DNA of 64,000 nucleotides from an uncultured Clostridia bacterium (GTDB lineage: Bacteria; Bacillota; Clostridia; Christensenellales; UBA1242), in assembly GCA_944349905.1 (NCBI GenBank), contig CALVNR010000002.1, positions 98,921-162,920 of the forward strand. The letters are read 5' to 3'. Below are positions 32,703 to 42,114 of the stretch, piece by piece. The stretch's first letter is position 1. Every line of letters starts with the position of its first letter. The notes below the pieces were generated by a model. The model was not told where the DNA came from and made no database searches. It was given only the letters and a program-made list of their open reading frames with translations. A program made the translations under genes and the position numbers.

Positions 32703-33056
32703 ATGTATTATTTATGGGTATTTTTAATTGGTGGGTTTATTTGTATGCTGGGGGAAATGTTGTTAATTTATACAAACATCACTTCGGCAAGAATTTTGGT
32801 AACTTTTGTTTTGATTGGCGTAATCCTTCAAGCCTTTAATATTTTTGCACCAATTTCAGAATTTGCTAAAGCTGGAATAAATGTGCCAATTATTGGTTTT
32901 GGTGCTTCGCTTGCAAAAGGTGCAATAAATGCAGTTCAATCAAAAGGGTTGTTAGGTGCTTTTACTGGTGGGCTTGAAGCTACGGCAGGTGGAATTGCCG
33001 CTGCTGTTATTTTTGCGTTTTTGTTTGCTTTGATTTTCAGGTCTAGGACTAAGTAA
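32703..33056 (+). CDS. spoVAE: Stage V sporulation protein AE
   Basis: 117 aa with four membrane segments and the SpoVAE stretch FAKAGINVPIIGFGASLAKGAINAV. Start 4 bp after spoVAD with AAGGAG overlapping the end of that gene. It is the third part of the dipicolinic-acid transport unit (SpoVAEb type). Confidence 0.93.
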   Translation: MYYLWVFLIGGFICMLGEMLLIYTNITSARILVTFVLIGVILQAFNIFAPISEFAKAGINVPIIGFGASLAKGAINAVQSKGLLGAFTGGLEATAGGIAAAVIFAFLFALIFRSRTK

Positions 33057-33073
33057 ATTTCTAAAAATCAATA

Positions 33074-33104
33074 TATAGTATTATGCAATGCATAATAGAC
33101 TATA
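33074..33104. repeat. Palindrome site A upstream of yunB
   Basis: TATTATGCA and TGCATAATA around one central A, with outer ATAGT and ACTAT. It shares TATAGTATTATGCA with site B at 50413. Confidence 0.55.
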
Positions 33105-33159
33105 AATATTGTGAATATTTTTTTATCAATTTTATAAACAAATTTGCATATATAATATT

Positions 33160-33822
33160 GTGCAAACTTATAAAGTTGTAAAAGTAAACAAATTAAAAAA
33201 GAATAAAAAAATAAAAAGGAAAATAGTTGTAAGTGTTTTGCTTGCTTTTGTTTTGCTTTGTTTTTTTTATTATTTCAAAATAATTTGTCCGGCAGTTGTT
33301 GCTCTTAGTGAAGAAAAAGTAAGAGCTGTTGCAACACAAACAATAAGTGAGGTTGTTGGGCAAGTGCTTAGTGATGATTATGTAAGTTACGATGATTTGG
33401 TAACGATTTCCTATTCATCTGAAAATAAAGTTAGTCAAATTTCAACCAATTCTACAAAAATAAATTTGTTAGTAAGAAAGGTTACGGAACTTGTTCAGAG
33501 CAGGTTTAACGAACTTGATGAAACCAATATAAATGTTAATTTGGGAACTTTTACTGGAATACCTTTTCTTTTCGGTTATGGACCTGTTATAAAATTAAAT
33601 TTGGTACCAGTCGGCACTGTTAATACATCTTTTGATACAAATTTTGTATCTGCTGGTATAAATCAAACATTGCACTCTTTGTTTTTTGAAGTTAATGCAT
33701 CTATTGGTATGGTATTGCCTGCTTCAACTCAAACATTTCAAACAAAACTAGATGTTTTAATATGTGAAAGTGTTATTGTAGGCGAAATACCTAGCATTTA
33801 TTTGCAGGGGCAAAGTTCTTAG
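33160..33822 (+). CDS. yunB: Sporulation protein YunB
   Basis: 220 aa. A basic N-terminus, one membrane anchor (about 22-45) and an outside domain with the YunB pattern: EEKVRAVATQTISEVV, SQISTNSTKINLLVRK, VNLGTFTGIPFLFGYGP, EVNASIGMVLPA and LPAS...VIVGEIPSIYL. In Bacillus YunB is made under sigma E in the mother cell and is needed for proper spore formation. The start is uncertain: a GTG at 33160 without any ribosome site, close behind a TATAAT-like box; no other good start exists before the membrane anchor. Follows spoVAE after 103 bp that include palindrome site A. Confidence 0.88.
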   Translation: MQTYKVVKVNKLKKNKKIKRKIVVSVLLAFVLLCFFYYFKIICPAVVALSEEKVRAVATQTISEVVGQVLSDDYVSYDDLVTISYSSENKVSQISTNSTKINLLVRKVTELVQSRFNELDETNINVNLGTFTGIPFLFGYGPVIKLNLVPVGTVNTSFDTNFVSAGINQTLHSLFFEVNASIGMVLPASTQTFQTKLDVLICESVIVGEIPSIYLQGQSS

Positions 33823-33846
33823 ATTTTTATAATTTATAGTCATTTA

Positions 33847-33873
33847 AAATTGCAAATTTTTGCAATTTTTTTT
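33847..33873 (+). terminator. Terminator after yunB
   Basis: AAATTGCA / TGCAATTT followed by a T-run. Confidence 0.75.
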
Positions 33874-34002
33874 GTTTTACTTTATTTAAAATGTAAAAAA
33901 TTATGTTATTTTTAAAAATATTTGTTTCTTTTTTATAATTAACAAGGATTTTTAAAATTTTTGTAGTATAATTAAAATGAATAGTTTATTTAGGAGATTG
34001 GT

Positions 34003-35781
34003 TTGCAAAATAAAGGTTTCCCAGCAGATTGGCTTTATCAATTAAAACAAAGAAACAATATAGTATCGGTTGTTGAAAAATATGTTCGTCTTGAAAAGAA
34101 GGGTAGAAAATATTGGGGATGTTGTCCTTTCCATAATGAAAAGACCCCATCTTTTTCTGTTAGTGAAGACGAAGGGCTTTTTTATTGTTTTGGTTGTAAA
34201 GAAAGTGGAGATGTTATCTCATTTGTTATGAAGTATGAATCTTGCGATTTTTATGAGGCTGTGAAAATTTTGGCAAGAAATGCAGGAATGGAAGTTCCTG
34301 AATATACTGGCGAAAAAGATGTTTTAGAAAAAAAGAAACAAAAAGAAAGAATTTTAAAACTTTTAGATTGTACTTATAAACATTATCAAGAAAATTTGCT
34401 TTTGCCAAAAGCAAAACCTGCACAAGAATACATAAAAACTAGACAATTTAATAGAAAGACCTTAGAAGACTTTAAACTTGGTTATTCGCTTGATTGGAAT
34501 GAAATGATAGACTTTTTAAAGACAAAAGGTTTTACTATAAAAGAAATGCTAGACGCTGGAGTTGCACAAGAAAAAAATGGTCGCTGTTATGATGTTCTGG
34601 CTGAAAGATTGGTTTTTCCTATATTTAATTCTTTTGGAGAGTGTGTCGGTTTTAGCGCAAGAGTTTTAGGAAAAGCAGATTTTGCAAAATACATTAATAC
34701 TGCTGAAACTATGGTTTTCCATAAAGGGCGAGTTGTTTACGGTATTGACCTTGTAAAAAAATTAAAGCAACAAGGCAATTTAGATAAAATAATTATCGTT
34801 GAAGGGCAAATTGATGTTATTGCAATGCATAAAGCAGGTTTCAACAACACAGTTGCTTGTATGGGAACTGCTCTTACTAAGGAAAATGCGCATGAATTAA
34901 AAAAACTTTCAAACAATGTTGTTCTTATGTTTGACGGTGATACTGCCGGAGAAAAAGCAACTTATAGAAGTATAGATATTTTAAGAGAAGAAGGCTTTAA
35001 TGTGAAAGTTGCGCTTATGCCTTCAAAATTAGACCCAGATGAAATATTAAAAAATTATGGTAGTAAATACATACAAGATTTGGTTGAAAATGCGTTGCCA
35101 CCAGTTGATTATTTGATTGAAAATGAAAAGAAAAAAGTTGACATTTCAAATCCTACTGAAAAAGGGCAATTTGTAAAAAAGATATTGCAGTTTTTAGTTA
35201 AACTAAATTCTTATGCAGAAGAAGACATATACCTTGCAAAACTGCGTGATTTAACTGCTGTGCCAATAGATATTTTAAGAAGAGACCTTGAAAAAGAAAA
35301 AGGTGGGGATAAAAATAAATCTTTTGAAAAGAAAGATGACGATAGTGTTTTAACTTCGCGCGAAAATGGCAATATTAGAGCTATAAAGTTTGTTCTTGCC
35401 TCAATAATACATGATAAAGATTTTATAAACGAAAAAATAGATTACAATTTGCTTCTACCACAATATCAAGATATTTTAAAACAGGCAGAGAAAAAATTGC
35501 CATTATCTTCTTACTATGATTACTTTGATGTTGACGAAAATCCAATTTTAAAAGATTGTATTAATTATGATTTTTCTTCATATCAAGAAAATGGTAAAAG
35601 ATATTTTGAAGAATGTTTATGGGTGCTTGCAAGTGGAAAATTGCAAGAAAAACAAATTGAACTTACAAAACAATTTAAAGAGTGTCAGGATATTGAATCT
35701 AGACAAAAGATTATGAAAAAATTAAATGATGTTTCTATCTCTATTAGAGAAAAAAAATTGGAGGAATTTTATGCCAGATAA
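34003..35781 (+). CDS. dnaG: DNA primase
   Basis: 592 aa. The start is TTG with AGGAG 6 bases upstream. The N-terminal zinc finger is [14 protein letters not shown]...FYCFGC (CHC2 type). The primase core and TOPRIM domain show [33 protein letters not shown] and [14 protein letters not shown] with the metal-binding acidic residues. The C-terminal 150 residues are helical, as expected for the helicase-binding domain. It lays RNA primers for replication. The stop overlaps the rpoD start by 11 bp: the classic macromolecular-synthesis pair dnaG-rpoD, here without rpsU. Confidence 0.96.
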   Translation: MQNKGFPADWLYQLKQRNNIVSVVEKYVRLEKKGRKYWGCCPFHNEKTPSFSVSEDEGLFYCFGCKESGDVISFVMKYESCDFYEAVKILARNAGMEVPEYTGEKDVLEKKKQKERILKLLDCTYKHYQENLLLPKAKPAQEYIKTRQFNRKTLEDFKLGYSLDWNEMIDFLKTKGFTIKEMLDAGVAQEKNGRCYDVLAERLVFPIFNSFGECVGFSARVLGKADFAKYINTAETMVFHKGRVVYGIDLVKKLKQQGNLDKIIIVEGQIDVIAMHKAGFNNTVACMGTALTKENAHELKKLSNNVVLMFDGDTAGEKATYRSIDILREEGFNVKVALMPSKLDPDEILKNYGSKYIQDLVENALPPVDYLIENEKKKVDISNPTEKGQFVKKILQFLVKLNSYAEEDIYLAKLRDLTAVPIDILRRDLEKEKGGDKNKSFEKKDDDSVLTSRENGNIRAIKFVLASIIHDKDFINEKIDYNLLLPQYQDILKQAEKKLPLSSYYDYFDVDENPILKDCINYDFSSYQENGKRYFEECLWVLASGKLQEKQIELTKQFKECQDIESRQKIMKKLNDVSISIREKKLEEFYAR

Positions 35782-36829
35782 AGATATTGAATCAGCTAAG
35801 AAAAGAATTTTTGATGCCGCTATTAAGGCTGGAAAAATCAACGAAAGTGATATTTATGATAGACTTTTAAGATTTTCTGAAATTTCTGATAAGGAAATTA
35901 AAAATTTTATTAAAAAGTTGCAAGACAACAATATAAGTGTTATCCAAAGAAAAGAAGATGAAGAGGAAGATTTAAATTTAGATTTTACAGGATTTATGGG
36001 TGTTGATGACCCTGTAAAAATGTATCTTAAAGATATTGGACAAGTCCCTCTTCTTACACCAGAAGAAGAAATAGAGCTTGCAAAAAGAATTTTAGAAGGT
36101 GACCAAGATGCTAAGACAAAATTTTGTCAAGCAAACCTTAGACTTGTTGTATCTGTGGCAAAAAAATGGGCTCCTACAAATGCATTGTCTTTTCTTGACC
36201 TTATTCAAGAAGGAAATATGGGACTTTTAAAAGCTGTTGAAAAGTTTGATTATACAAAGGGATACCACTTTTCTACTTATGCAACTTGGTGGATAAGACA
36301 GGCTATTTCTCGTGCTATTGCTGACCAAGCAAGAACTATTAGATTGCCTGTGCATATGAACGAAACAATCAACAGATACAATCGTGTGGTAAGACAACTT
36401 TTGCAAAAACTTTCAAGAGAACCATCACTTGAAGAAATTGCACAAGAAATGGGAATTAGTGAAAGCAAAGTTATTGAAATTCAAAGAGTTGCACTTGAAC
36501 CTATAAGTCTTGAAACACCAGTTGGTGAAGAAGATGACAGCAGAATGAGTGACTTTATTGAAGATACTAAGGTTTCAAATCCTATGGAAATTGCCTCTCA
36601 AAATTTGCTTAGAGAGCAATTGCTTGCTGTTATTGATACATTAACTCCAAGAGAACAACAAGTTATACGCGAAAGATATGGTCTTATGGACGGCAAAGCA
36701 AAAACTTTGGAAGAAGTTGGGAAAGAATTCTCTGTAACTCGTGAAAGAATTCGTCAAATTGAAGCAAAGGCACTTAGAAAATTAAAAAATCCTAATAGAA
36801 GCAAAAAACTTATTGATTTTATTAGTTAA
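35771..36829 (+). CDS. rpoD: Primary sigma factor (sigma A / RpoD)
   Basis: 352 aa. The ATG at 35771 has GGAGGA upstream and lies inside the end of dnaG. A short region 1.1, then [17 protein letters not shown] (1.2), [32 protein letters not shown] and [20 protein letters not shown] (region 2), region 3, and region 4 with [16 protein letters not shown] and [23 protein letters not shown]. It recognises TTGACA/TATAAT promoters, which agree with those seen in this window. Region 2.1-2.2 reads [15 protein letters not shown] where most primary sigma factors have KKY-x-x-RGL-x-FLDLI; this loop is variant. Confidence 0.96.
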   Translation: MPDKDIESAKKRIFDAAIKAGKINESDIYDRLLRFSEISDKEIKNFIKKLQDNNISVIQRKEDEEEDLNLDFTGFMGVDDPVKMYLKDIGQVPLLTPEEEIELAKRILEGDQDAKTKFCQANLRLVVSVAKKWAPTNALSFLDLIQEGNMGLLKAVEKFDYTKGYHFSTYATWWIRQAISRAIADQARTIRLPVHMNETINRYNRVVRQLLQKLSREPSLEEIAQEMGISESKVIEIQRVALEPISLETPVGEEDDSRMSDFIEDTKVSNPMEIASQNLLREQLLAVIDTLTPREQQVIRERYGLMDGKAKTLEEVGKEFSVTRERIRQIEAKALRKLKNPNRSKKLIDFIS

Positions 36830-36869
36830 TCAGCATGCTTTTGTGTAAAATATCTTTAAGGAGAAAGTA

Positions 36870-37568
36870 ATGGATATAAATAAAATTTTGGAATATCAAA
36901 ATCTTGATAGTGAACTTTTTAAAATTGAAAAAAATTTAAGAGAAAATCAAGATAAAAAAACTGCAACACAAATGCAAAATAACGCTAAGGTTGCCCAAGA
37001 GCGCTCTTTTAAACTAAACGAAAAAGCAAGTGAACTTGCAAAAGAGTGTGAAAATACAAAAAAACAGTTTAAAATTCAAAAAAATAAAATGGATGAAATT
37101 TTTGCAAAAGATGTTGAAAAACTTTCTGAGCAAGAAATTGAAAAATTGATGCAGTTGAAAGACAAACTTTTGCAAAACCTTTCAATACTTGAAAGAAATT
37201 TTGCAAAACTTGCAGAAAACATGAATGCATTATTGTCTGATTTTAACAAAACAAAAAATGCTTTCCAAATGGCAAAAGAGCAATTTTCTGTTTCTAAACA
37301 AAATTATGACAAGGCAGTTGAAGAAGCTGAGCCAAAGAAACAAGAAATTTCAAAGAAGCTTGCAAGTTTAGAAAAAGGTATTGATGCAAAAATCATTGAT
37401 GCTTACAAAAAACGTAGAAATGAAAATATTTTTCCTGTTGTTGTTGCTTTGGCTGGAAATTGCTGTGGGGGATGTAGAGTTGAACTTTCTATGGCAAATT
37501 TATCAAAGTTGAAAGAAGATAAAATTTTGAAATGTGAGCATTGTCACAGAATTATATATGTAAAATAA
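36870..37568 (+). CDS. Coiled-coil protein with C4 zinc ribbon (CT398-like)
   Basis: 232 aa. Residues about 1-175 form a long antiparallel coiled coil rich in Lys, Glu and Gln. The end is a C4 zinc ribbon: GNCCGGCRVELS...LKCEHCHRIIY. This layout is the CT398/zf-RING_7 group found across bacteria, often next to rpoD or RNA-polymerase genes; a role as an RNA-polymerase or nucleic-acid accessory protein has been suggested, but the function is not settled. GGAGAAAG precedes the ATG; it follows rpoD by 40 bp and is probably co-transcribed with it. Confidence 0.85.
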   Translation: MDINKILEYQNLDSELFKIEKNLRENQDKKTATQMQNNAKVAQERSFKLNEKASELAKECENTKKQFKIQKNKMDEIFAKDVEKLSEQEIEKLMQLKDKLLQNLSILERNFAKLAENMNALLSDFNKTKNAFQMAKEQFSVSKQNYDKAVEEAEPKKQEISKKLASLEKGIDAKIIDAYKKRRNENIFPVVVALAGNCCGGCRVELSMANLSKLKEDKILKCEHCHRIIYVK

Positions 37569-37576
37569 ATTATTTG

Positions 37577-37611
37577 AAGATAGGGAATTTGCTTGCCTTA
37601 TCTTTTTTTTT
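37577..37611 (+). terminator. Terminator after the dnaG-rpoD cluster
   Basis: AAGATAGGG / CCTTATCTT with one G-T pair, followed by a long T-run. Confidence 0.8.
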
Positions 37612-37644
37612 CATATATAATATTTTTGAAAGAATGTTTATTTT

Positions 37645-40002
37645 ATGATATTTAGAAAGTTTTTTAATAAAGATGCTGATAAGATTGACCTATATTCAAA
37701 AGAGTTGGGATTAGATAGTCGTATATGTGAACTTTTGTTGTCTAGGGGACTTTCCAGCAAAGAACAGATTTTAGAATTTTTAAATCCAACAGTTTTTTAT
37801 GATCCTTTTTTGCTTAAAGGTATGAAAGAATTGGTGGATAGGGTTTTTCTTGCAAAAGAACTAGGCGATAAAGTTCTTATTTTTGGCGATTATGATGTAG
37901 ATGGTGTAAGTGCAACAGCAATCATGCTTAAAGCTCTAAAAATTTTTGGTATTAAGGCTGATTTTTATTTGCCTAATAGATACGAAGATGGTTATGGCTT
38001 AACCAAAAGTGTAATAGACAAAATTTATCAAAAATATAATCCTAATTTAATAATTACTGTTGATTGTGGTATATCATGTTTTGAAGAAATTGAATATGCT
38101 AAAAATAAAGGTATTGAAATTTTTATTACTGACCATCATGAAATACCAGAAATTTTGCCAAATACAATAGTTGTAAATGCAAAAATGCAAGGGCAAGATT
38201 ATCCTTTTAAAGAATTGTGTGGAACAGGTGTTGCGTATAAGTTTGCAGAAGCACTTTTGGGTAGAACAGAAGCAGAACAATTTTTGCCAATATGTGCAAT
38301 TGCAACCATAGTAGATATAGTTCCTTTGCTTGATGAAAACAGAACGATTGTAACAAAGGGATTAAAACTTTGCGAGAAATATCTTCCTATTGGTCTTAAA
38401 ATGATGTTTAAAGAATATGATATTTCGCTTGCAAAACCAAATTCAATAGATGTTTCTTTTAAAATTGGACCAAAGTTGAATGCTCCTGGGAGAATGGGTG
38501 ATGCTTCTGATGCATTAAAATTATATCTTGAAACTGACCCTGTAAAAATAATTAAAATTATAGATAGGATTAAAAATCATAATACTAAAAGACAAGAACT
38601 TTGTAATAAAATTTTTCAAGATTGCGAAAAAGCACTTTCAAAAATGGATTTGTTGTCTTTAAGAGTAATTTCTCTTGCCTCAAAAGTTTGGGATAAAGGT
38701 GTTTTAGGTATTGTTTGTTCTAGGCTTGTAGAAAAATATCACAAACCAGTGTTCTTATTTGCACAAGAAGGCGATGTTTTATCTGGTTCTGGTAGAAGTA
38801 TAGATGACATAAATATTCATCAATTGCTTTCTTCTCTTAAAGATATATTGGAAACTTTTGGTGGTCATTCTATGGCTGCTGGATTAACTTTGAAAAGAAG
38901 TAATTACGAAGAGTTTGTGCAAAAGATTAATTCGTTTGCTTTGAATAATATTAATGATGAAGTCTTTATGCCTATAAAATATTATGACCTTGAAATAACA
39001 GAAAAAGATATTTCTAATGATTTTGTAAAACAGCTTTCTATTTTGGAACCATTTGGTTGTGACAACCCTAGACCAAAATTTAAGATTACTGCAAACGAAA
39101 TAGAAATTTTGCCTATGCGTAAATTTCCACAGCATGCAAATATAAAAATTGGAGATTTTACTTTAACATATTTTAATTGCATAGACAACATGGTAAAAAT
39201 GGCTTTTGCAAGACAAAAATCTTTTATATTTGAATTTCAGGGCAATGGAACAAAGGCAATAGTAAATGAATTTGACGGCGGAAGTTTTATTGTTGAAGAT
39301 GCTTATAAAAAATTGAATTGTATAGAATTAAGTCAACTTGTTATTGATGGTAATGGTGAAGCTAGTTATAAACTTTATCCACAAAAAGACTTGCTTGAAT
39401 TTGTAAGTAAAACCACAACTACTGTTTTTGGAACTTGTTTTGTTGCTTATTCTTGTTATGACTATATTGAATTTGCGAAAAATTATAATACTCACGGAAT
39501 TTATAATTTTAACATTTATGGAGAAAAAGAAATAGGTTATAATAGTTTGCTTTTATCTCCAAAAGGGGTAAATTGGGCGAAGAATTTTTCAAATATAGTT
39601 TTCTTATCTCCTGTTTTGGATACCAAATTTATTTCTGCATTAAACAAAATAAGCAAAGCTCAAATTTATTTGCCTGTTGAAAAAAGTGCAGATTTGAGAA
39701 AGTATAGCGGTATAGATTTGTCAAGAGAGACTTATGCGAAAATTTATAAATATTTGTCAACAAAAGCAGGCAAGGCAATTTATAATGTTTTTGAACTTTA
39801 TGATAAATTTGATTTATCGCAAAAAATTTCTTTTTCTTCATTTTTAGTTTCACTTATTGTCTTTAAGCAACTTGGAATCATTAAAATTGAAGATAATGAG
39901 CAGATAGTTGTTCACATTAATAGAAAAACAAAACAAGAACTTACTCAGTCTAGCATTTATAAAGAGTTTATGTCTTTAAAAAAATTGTATAAAGGGGAAT
40001 AA
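37645..40002 (+). CDS. recJ: Single-stranded-DNA-specific exonuclease RecJ
   Basis: 785 aa. The DHH phosphoesterase motifs are VLIFGDYDVDGVSATAIML, TVDCGIS, ITDHHEIPE and the DHHA1 part with SGSGRSIDDINIHQLL and FGGHSMAAGLT. An OB domain and a long C-terminal extension (about 560-785) follow, as in Firmicutes RecJ. It degrades 5' single strands in recombination repair and mismatch repair. The ATG at 37645 has only a weak GAAAG upstream. The RSH gene starts 4 bp after the stop. Confidence 0.95.
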   Translation: MIFRKFFNKDADKIDLYSKELGLDSRICELLLSRGLSSKEQILEFLNPTVFYDPFLLKGMKELVDRVFLAKELGDKVLIFGDYDVDGVSATAIMLKALKIFGIKADFYLPNRYEDGYGLTKSVIDKIYQKYNPNLIITVDCGISCFEEIEYAKNKGIEIFITDHHEIPEILPNTIVVNAKMQGQDYPFKELCGTGVAYKFAEALLGRTEAEQFLPICAIATIVDIVPLLDENRTIVTKGLKLCEKYLPIGLKMMFKEYDISLAKPNSIDVSFKIGPKLNAPGRMGDASDALKLYLETDPVKIIKIIDRIKNHNTKRQELCNKIFQDCEKALSKMDLLSLRVISLASKVWDKGVLGIVCSRLVEKYHKPVFLFAQEGDVLSGSGRSIDDINIHQLLSSLKDILETFGGHSMAAGLTLKRSNYEEFVQKINSFALNNINDEVFMPIKYYDLEITEKDISNDFVKQLSILEPFGCDNPRPKFKITANEIEILPMRKFPQHANIKIGDFTLTYFNCIDNMVKMAFARQKSFIFEFQGNGTKAIVNEFDGGSFIVEDAYKKLNCIELSQLVIDGNGEASYKLYPQKDLLEFVSKTTTTVFGTCFVAYSCYDYIEFAKNYNTHGIYNFNIYGEKEIGYNSLLLSPKGVNWAKNFSNIVFLSPVLDTKFISALNKISKAQIYLPVEKSADLRKYSGIDLSRETYAKIYKYLSTKAGKAIYNVFELYDKFDLSQKISFSSFLVSLIVFKQLGIIKIEDNEQIVVHINRKTKQELTQSSIYKEFMSLKKLYKGE

Positions 40003-40005
40003 GAT

Positions 40006-42114
40006 ATGGAAGAAAATCTTATCGCAAAAATAAAAGAAAAAATATATAGGCAAAACTACATTAAGCAAGATGATAAAGATTTAATAGAAAAACTTTTATG
40101 CGAAAAGATGAATCTTAAAAGAATTGATTTTATCTCAGAAAAAATAATAGATATGAACATAGATAAAGATTCTATTATTGCTTTTTTGACATACCAACTT
40201 TTTAAAGTTGATGAAGAAAAAGCTACTATTATTGAAAATGAAATAAGTGAAGATGCCAAAGAAATGGTAGAGACTTATAAAGTTATTAAGGATATAAGTC
40301 AACTTACTTTAAGTGAAGAAATTGAAGATATAAAAAGAATGTTTGTTGCTATGAGCAAGGATATGCGTGTTGTATTTATAAAACTTGCAGGTATTTGTTA
40401 CGACATTTCTATTTTAAATTTACCTTTAACAGATGCCCAAAATAGATTTGTAAAACAAGTTGCAGAAATTCATATTCCACTTTCAGAAAGACTTGGCTTT
40501 GACAAACTAAAACAGGAACTTGCAGACCATGTTATCAGATTAACCCATCCTGAGGAATTTCAAAGACTAAAAGAAACAGTTGAAAGCAAATTTGAAGAAA
40601 ATGAAAAACAACTTGCAATCTCAAAATCAAAAATATATGAAATACTTAATGACTTAAAAATAAAAGGTGAAATTGTTTCTAGACAAAAACACATTTCTTC
40701 TATTTACAATAAATTGCATAGCAAAAACATAAGATTAAATCAAATATATGATATTATTGCAATGCGTGTAATTGTAGAAACAGTTGAAGAATGTTATGCT
40801 GTTCTTGGAAGAATTCATGCCATTTATAAACCTATGGCAGGAAGAGTTAAAGATTATATAGCAAACCCAAAACCAAATGGATACAAATCTTTGCATACTA
40901 CCATTATTGTTGAAAATCAACATCCTATGGAAATACAAATTAGAACTTATGAAATGCATAGAGAAAGTGAATATGGTGGTGTTTGTGCACATTGGCTTTA
41001 CAAAGAAAAAAAGAATAAAAAAGATGAACTTGACAGTAGAATGACTTGGTTTAGAGAAACTGTTGAAAACGCCAAAAACATGTCTAATGAAGAGTTTATA
41101 AACACTTTGAAAAGCGACTTGTATGATGGAATTATTTTCGTTCAAACACCGAAAGGTAGAGTTATAGAATTTCCAGAGGGAGCAACCGCTATTGATTTTG
41201 CTTATGCTGTTCACACTGATGTTGGAAATAGTTGTGTAGGGGCAAAAATTAATCAAAAGATGCGTCCTTTAAGCACTCCGCTTGCAAATGGAGATATTGT
41301 TGAAATAATAACTTCTTCTCAATCAAAAGGACCTTCAAGAGATTGGCTGAATATTGTAAGATGCAATAATACAAAATCAAAAATTAGAGCGTTTTTTAAG
41401 TCTGAGATGAAAGAAGAAAATATCAAAATTGGTAAAAGCATTTTGGTAGAACTTTTGCAAGATAAAAATTTTGTGCCATCTCAACTTTTAACAGATGAAT
41501 ATTTAAAAGAAATTTTTGCAAGATTTAATTTTGAAAATGAAGAAGAGCTTTATGCTGCAATTGGTGGTGGTTCTTTATCTGCTGGTCAGGTGGCAGGAAG
41601 ACTTATTTCATATTGGAATAGAGACCACAAGATTAAAAAAATCAATACAAGTGTAGTTCGCTTAAAGAAAAACAAAGAAGGTGTTTTAATTGACGGCGAT
41701 AGTGGACTTTTGGTGCGTTTTGCAGGTTGTTGTTCTCCAATTGAAGGTGATGAAATTACCGGCTATATTTCTAGGGGGAAAGGAGTAACTATCCATAGAA
41801 AAAATTGTCCAAACATAAAATATCTTGAACCAGAAAGATTAATTAGTGCTCAGTGGCAAATAAGAGAAAATGCATCTTTCCTTGCAAGTTTAAAAGTTAT
41901 TGCTGACAAAGCAGACAACAACATAGCAAAACTTACAACTCTTATTACAAACATGAAACTTCCTATTAGGGGATTTGAGGCAAAAGATATTGGTGACATT
42001 TTTGACTGTCTTATTACTATTGAGGTTAAAAATACTGCCGAACTAGAAAAGGTTATAGCTTCTATAAAAACTTTAAAAAATGTTACAGATGTTTATAGGA
42101 GTGAAAAATGGTAA
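40006..42114 (+). CDS. relA: RelA/SpoT homologue (RSH) with decayed HD hydrolase domain
   Basis: 702 aa. The (p)ppGpp synthetase is intact: YDIIAMRVIV, RVKDYIANPKPNGYKSLHTT, MEIQIRTYEMHRESEYG and CAHW. TGS (IIFVQTPKGRVIEFPEGATA) and C-terminal ACT domains are present. The N-terminal HD domain has the right size but not its residues: the AALLHDVVEDT motif reads IAFLTYQLFKVDE (about 58-70), the first HPLxVA is IDFISE, and KLADRLHNMR is KLAGICYDISI (about 126-136). The enzyme should therefore make but not break down (p)ppGpp. In most Firmicutes the long RSH is bifunctional. Overlaps hemZ by 7 bp. Confidence 0.92.
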   Translation: MEENLIAKIKEKIYRQNYIKQDDKDLIEKLLCEKMNLKRIDFISEKIIDMNIDKDSIIAFLTYQLFKVDEEKATIIENEISEDAKEMVETYKVIKDISQLTLSEEIEDIKRMFVAMSKDMRVVFIKLAGICYDISILNLPLTDAQNRFVKQVAEIHIPLSERLGFDKLKQELADHVIRLTHPEEFQRLKETVESKFEENEKQLAISKSKIYEILNDLKIKGEIVSRQKHISSIYNKLHSKNIRLNQIYDIIAMRVIVETVEECYAVLGRIHAIYKPMAGRVKDYIANPKPNGYKSLHTTIIVENQHPMEIQIRTYEMHRESEYGGVCAHWLYKEKKNKKDELDSRMTWFRETVENAKNMSNEEFINTLKSDLYDGIIFVQTPKGRVIEFPEGATAIDFAYAVHTDVGNSCVGAKINQKMRPLSTPLANGDIVEIITSSQSKGPSRDWLNIVRCNNTKSKIRAFFKSEMKEENIKIGKSILVELLQDKNFVPSQLLTDEYLKEIFARFNFENEEELYAAIGGGSLSAGQVAGRLISYWNRDHKIKKINTSVVRLKKNKEGVLIDGDSGLLVRFAGCCSPIEGDEITGYISRGKGVTIHRKNCPNIKYLEPERLISAQWQIRENASFLASLKVIADKADNNIAKLTTLITNMKLPIRGFEAKDIGDIFDCLITIEVKNTAELEKVIASIKTLKNVTDVYRSEKW

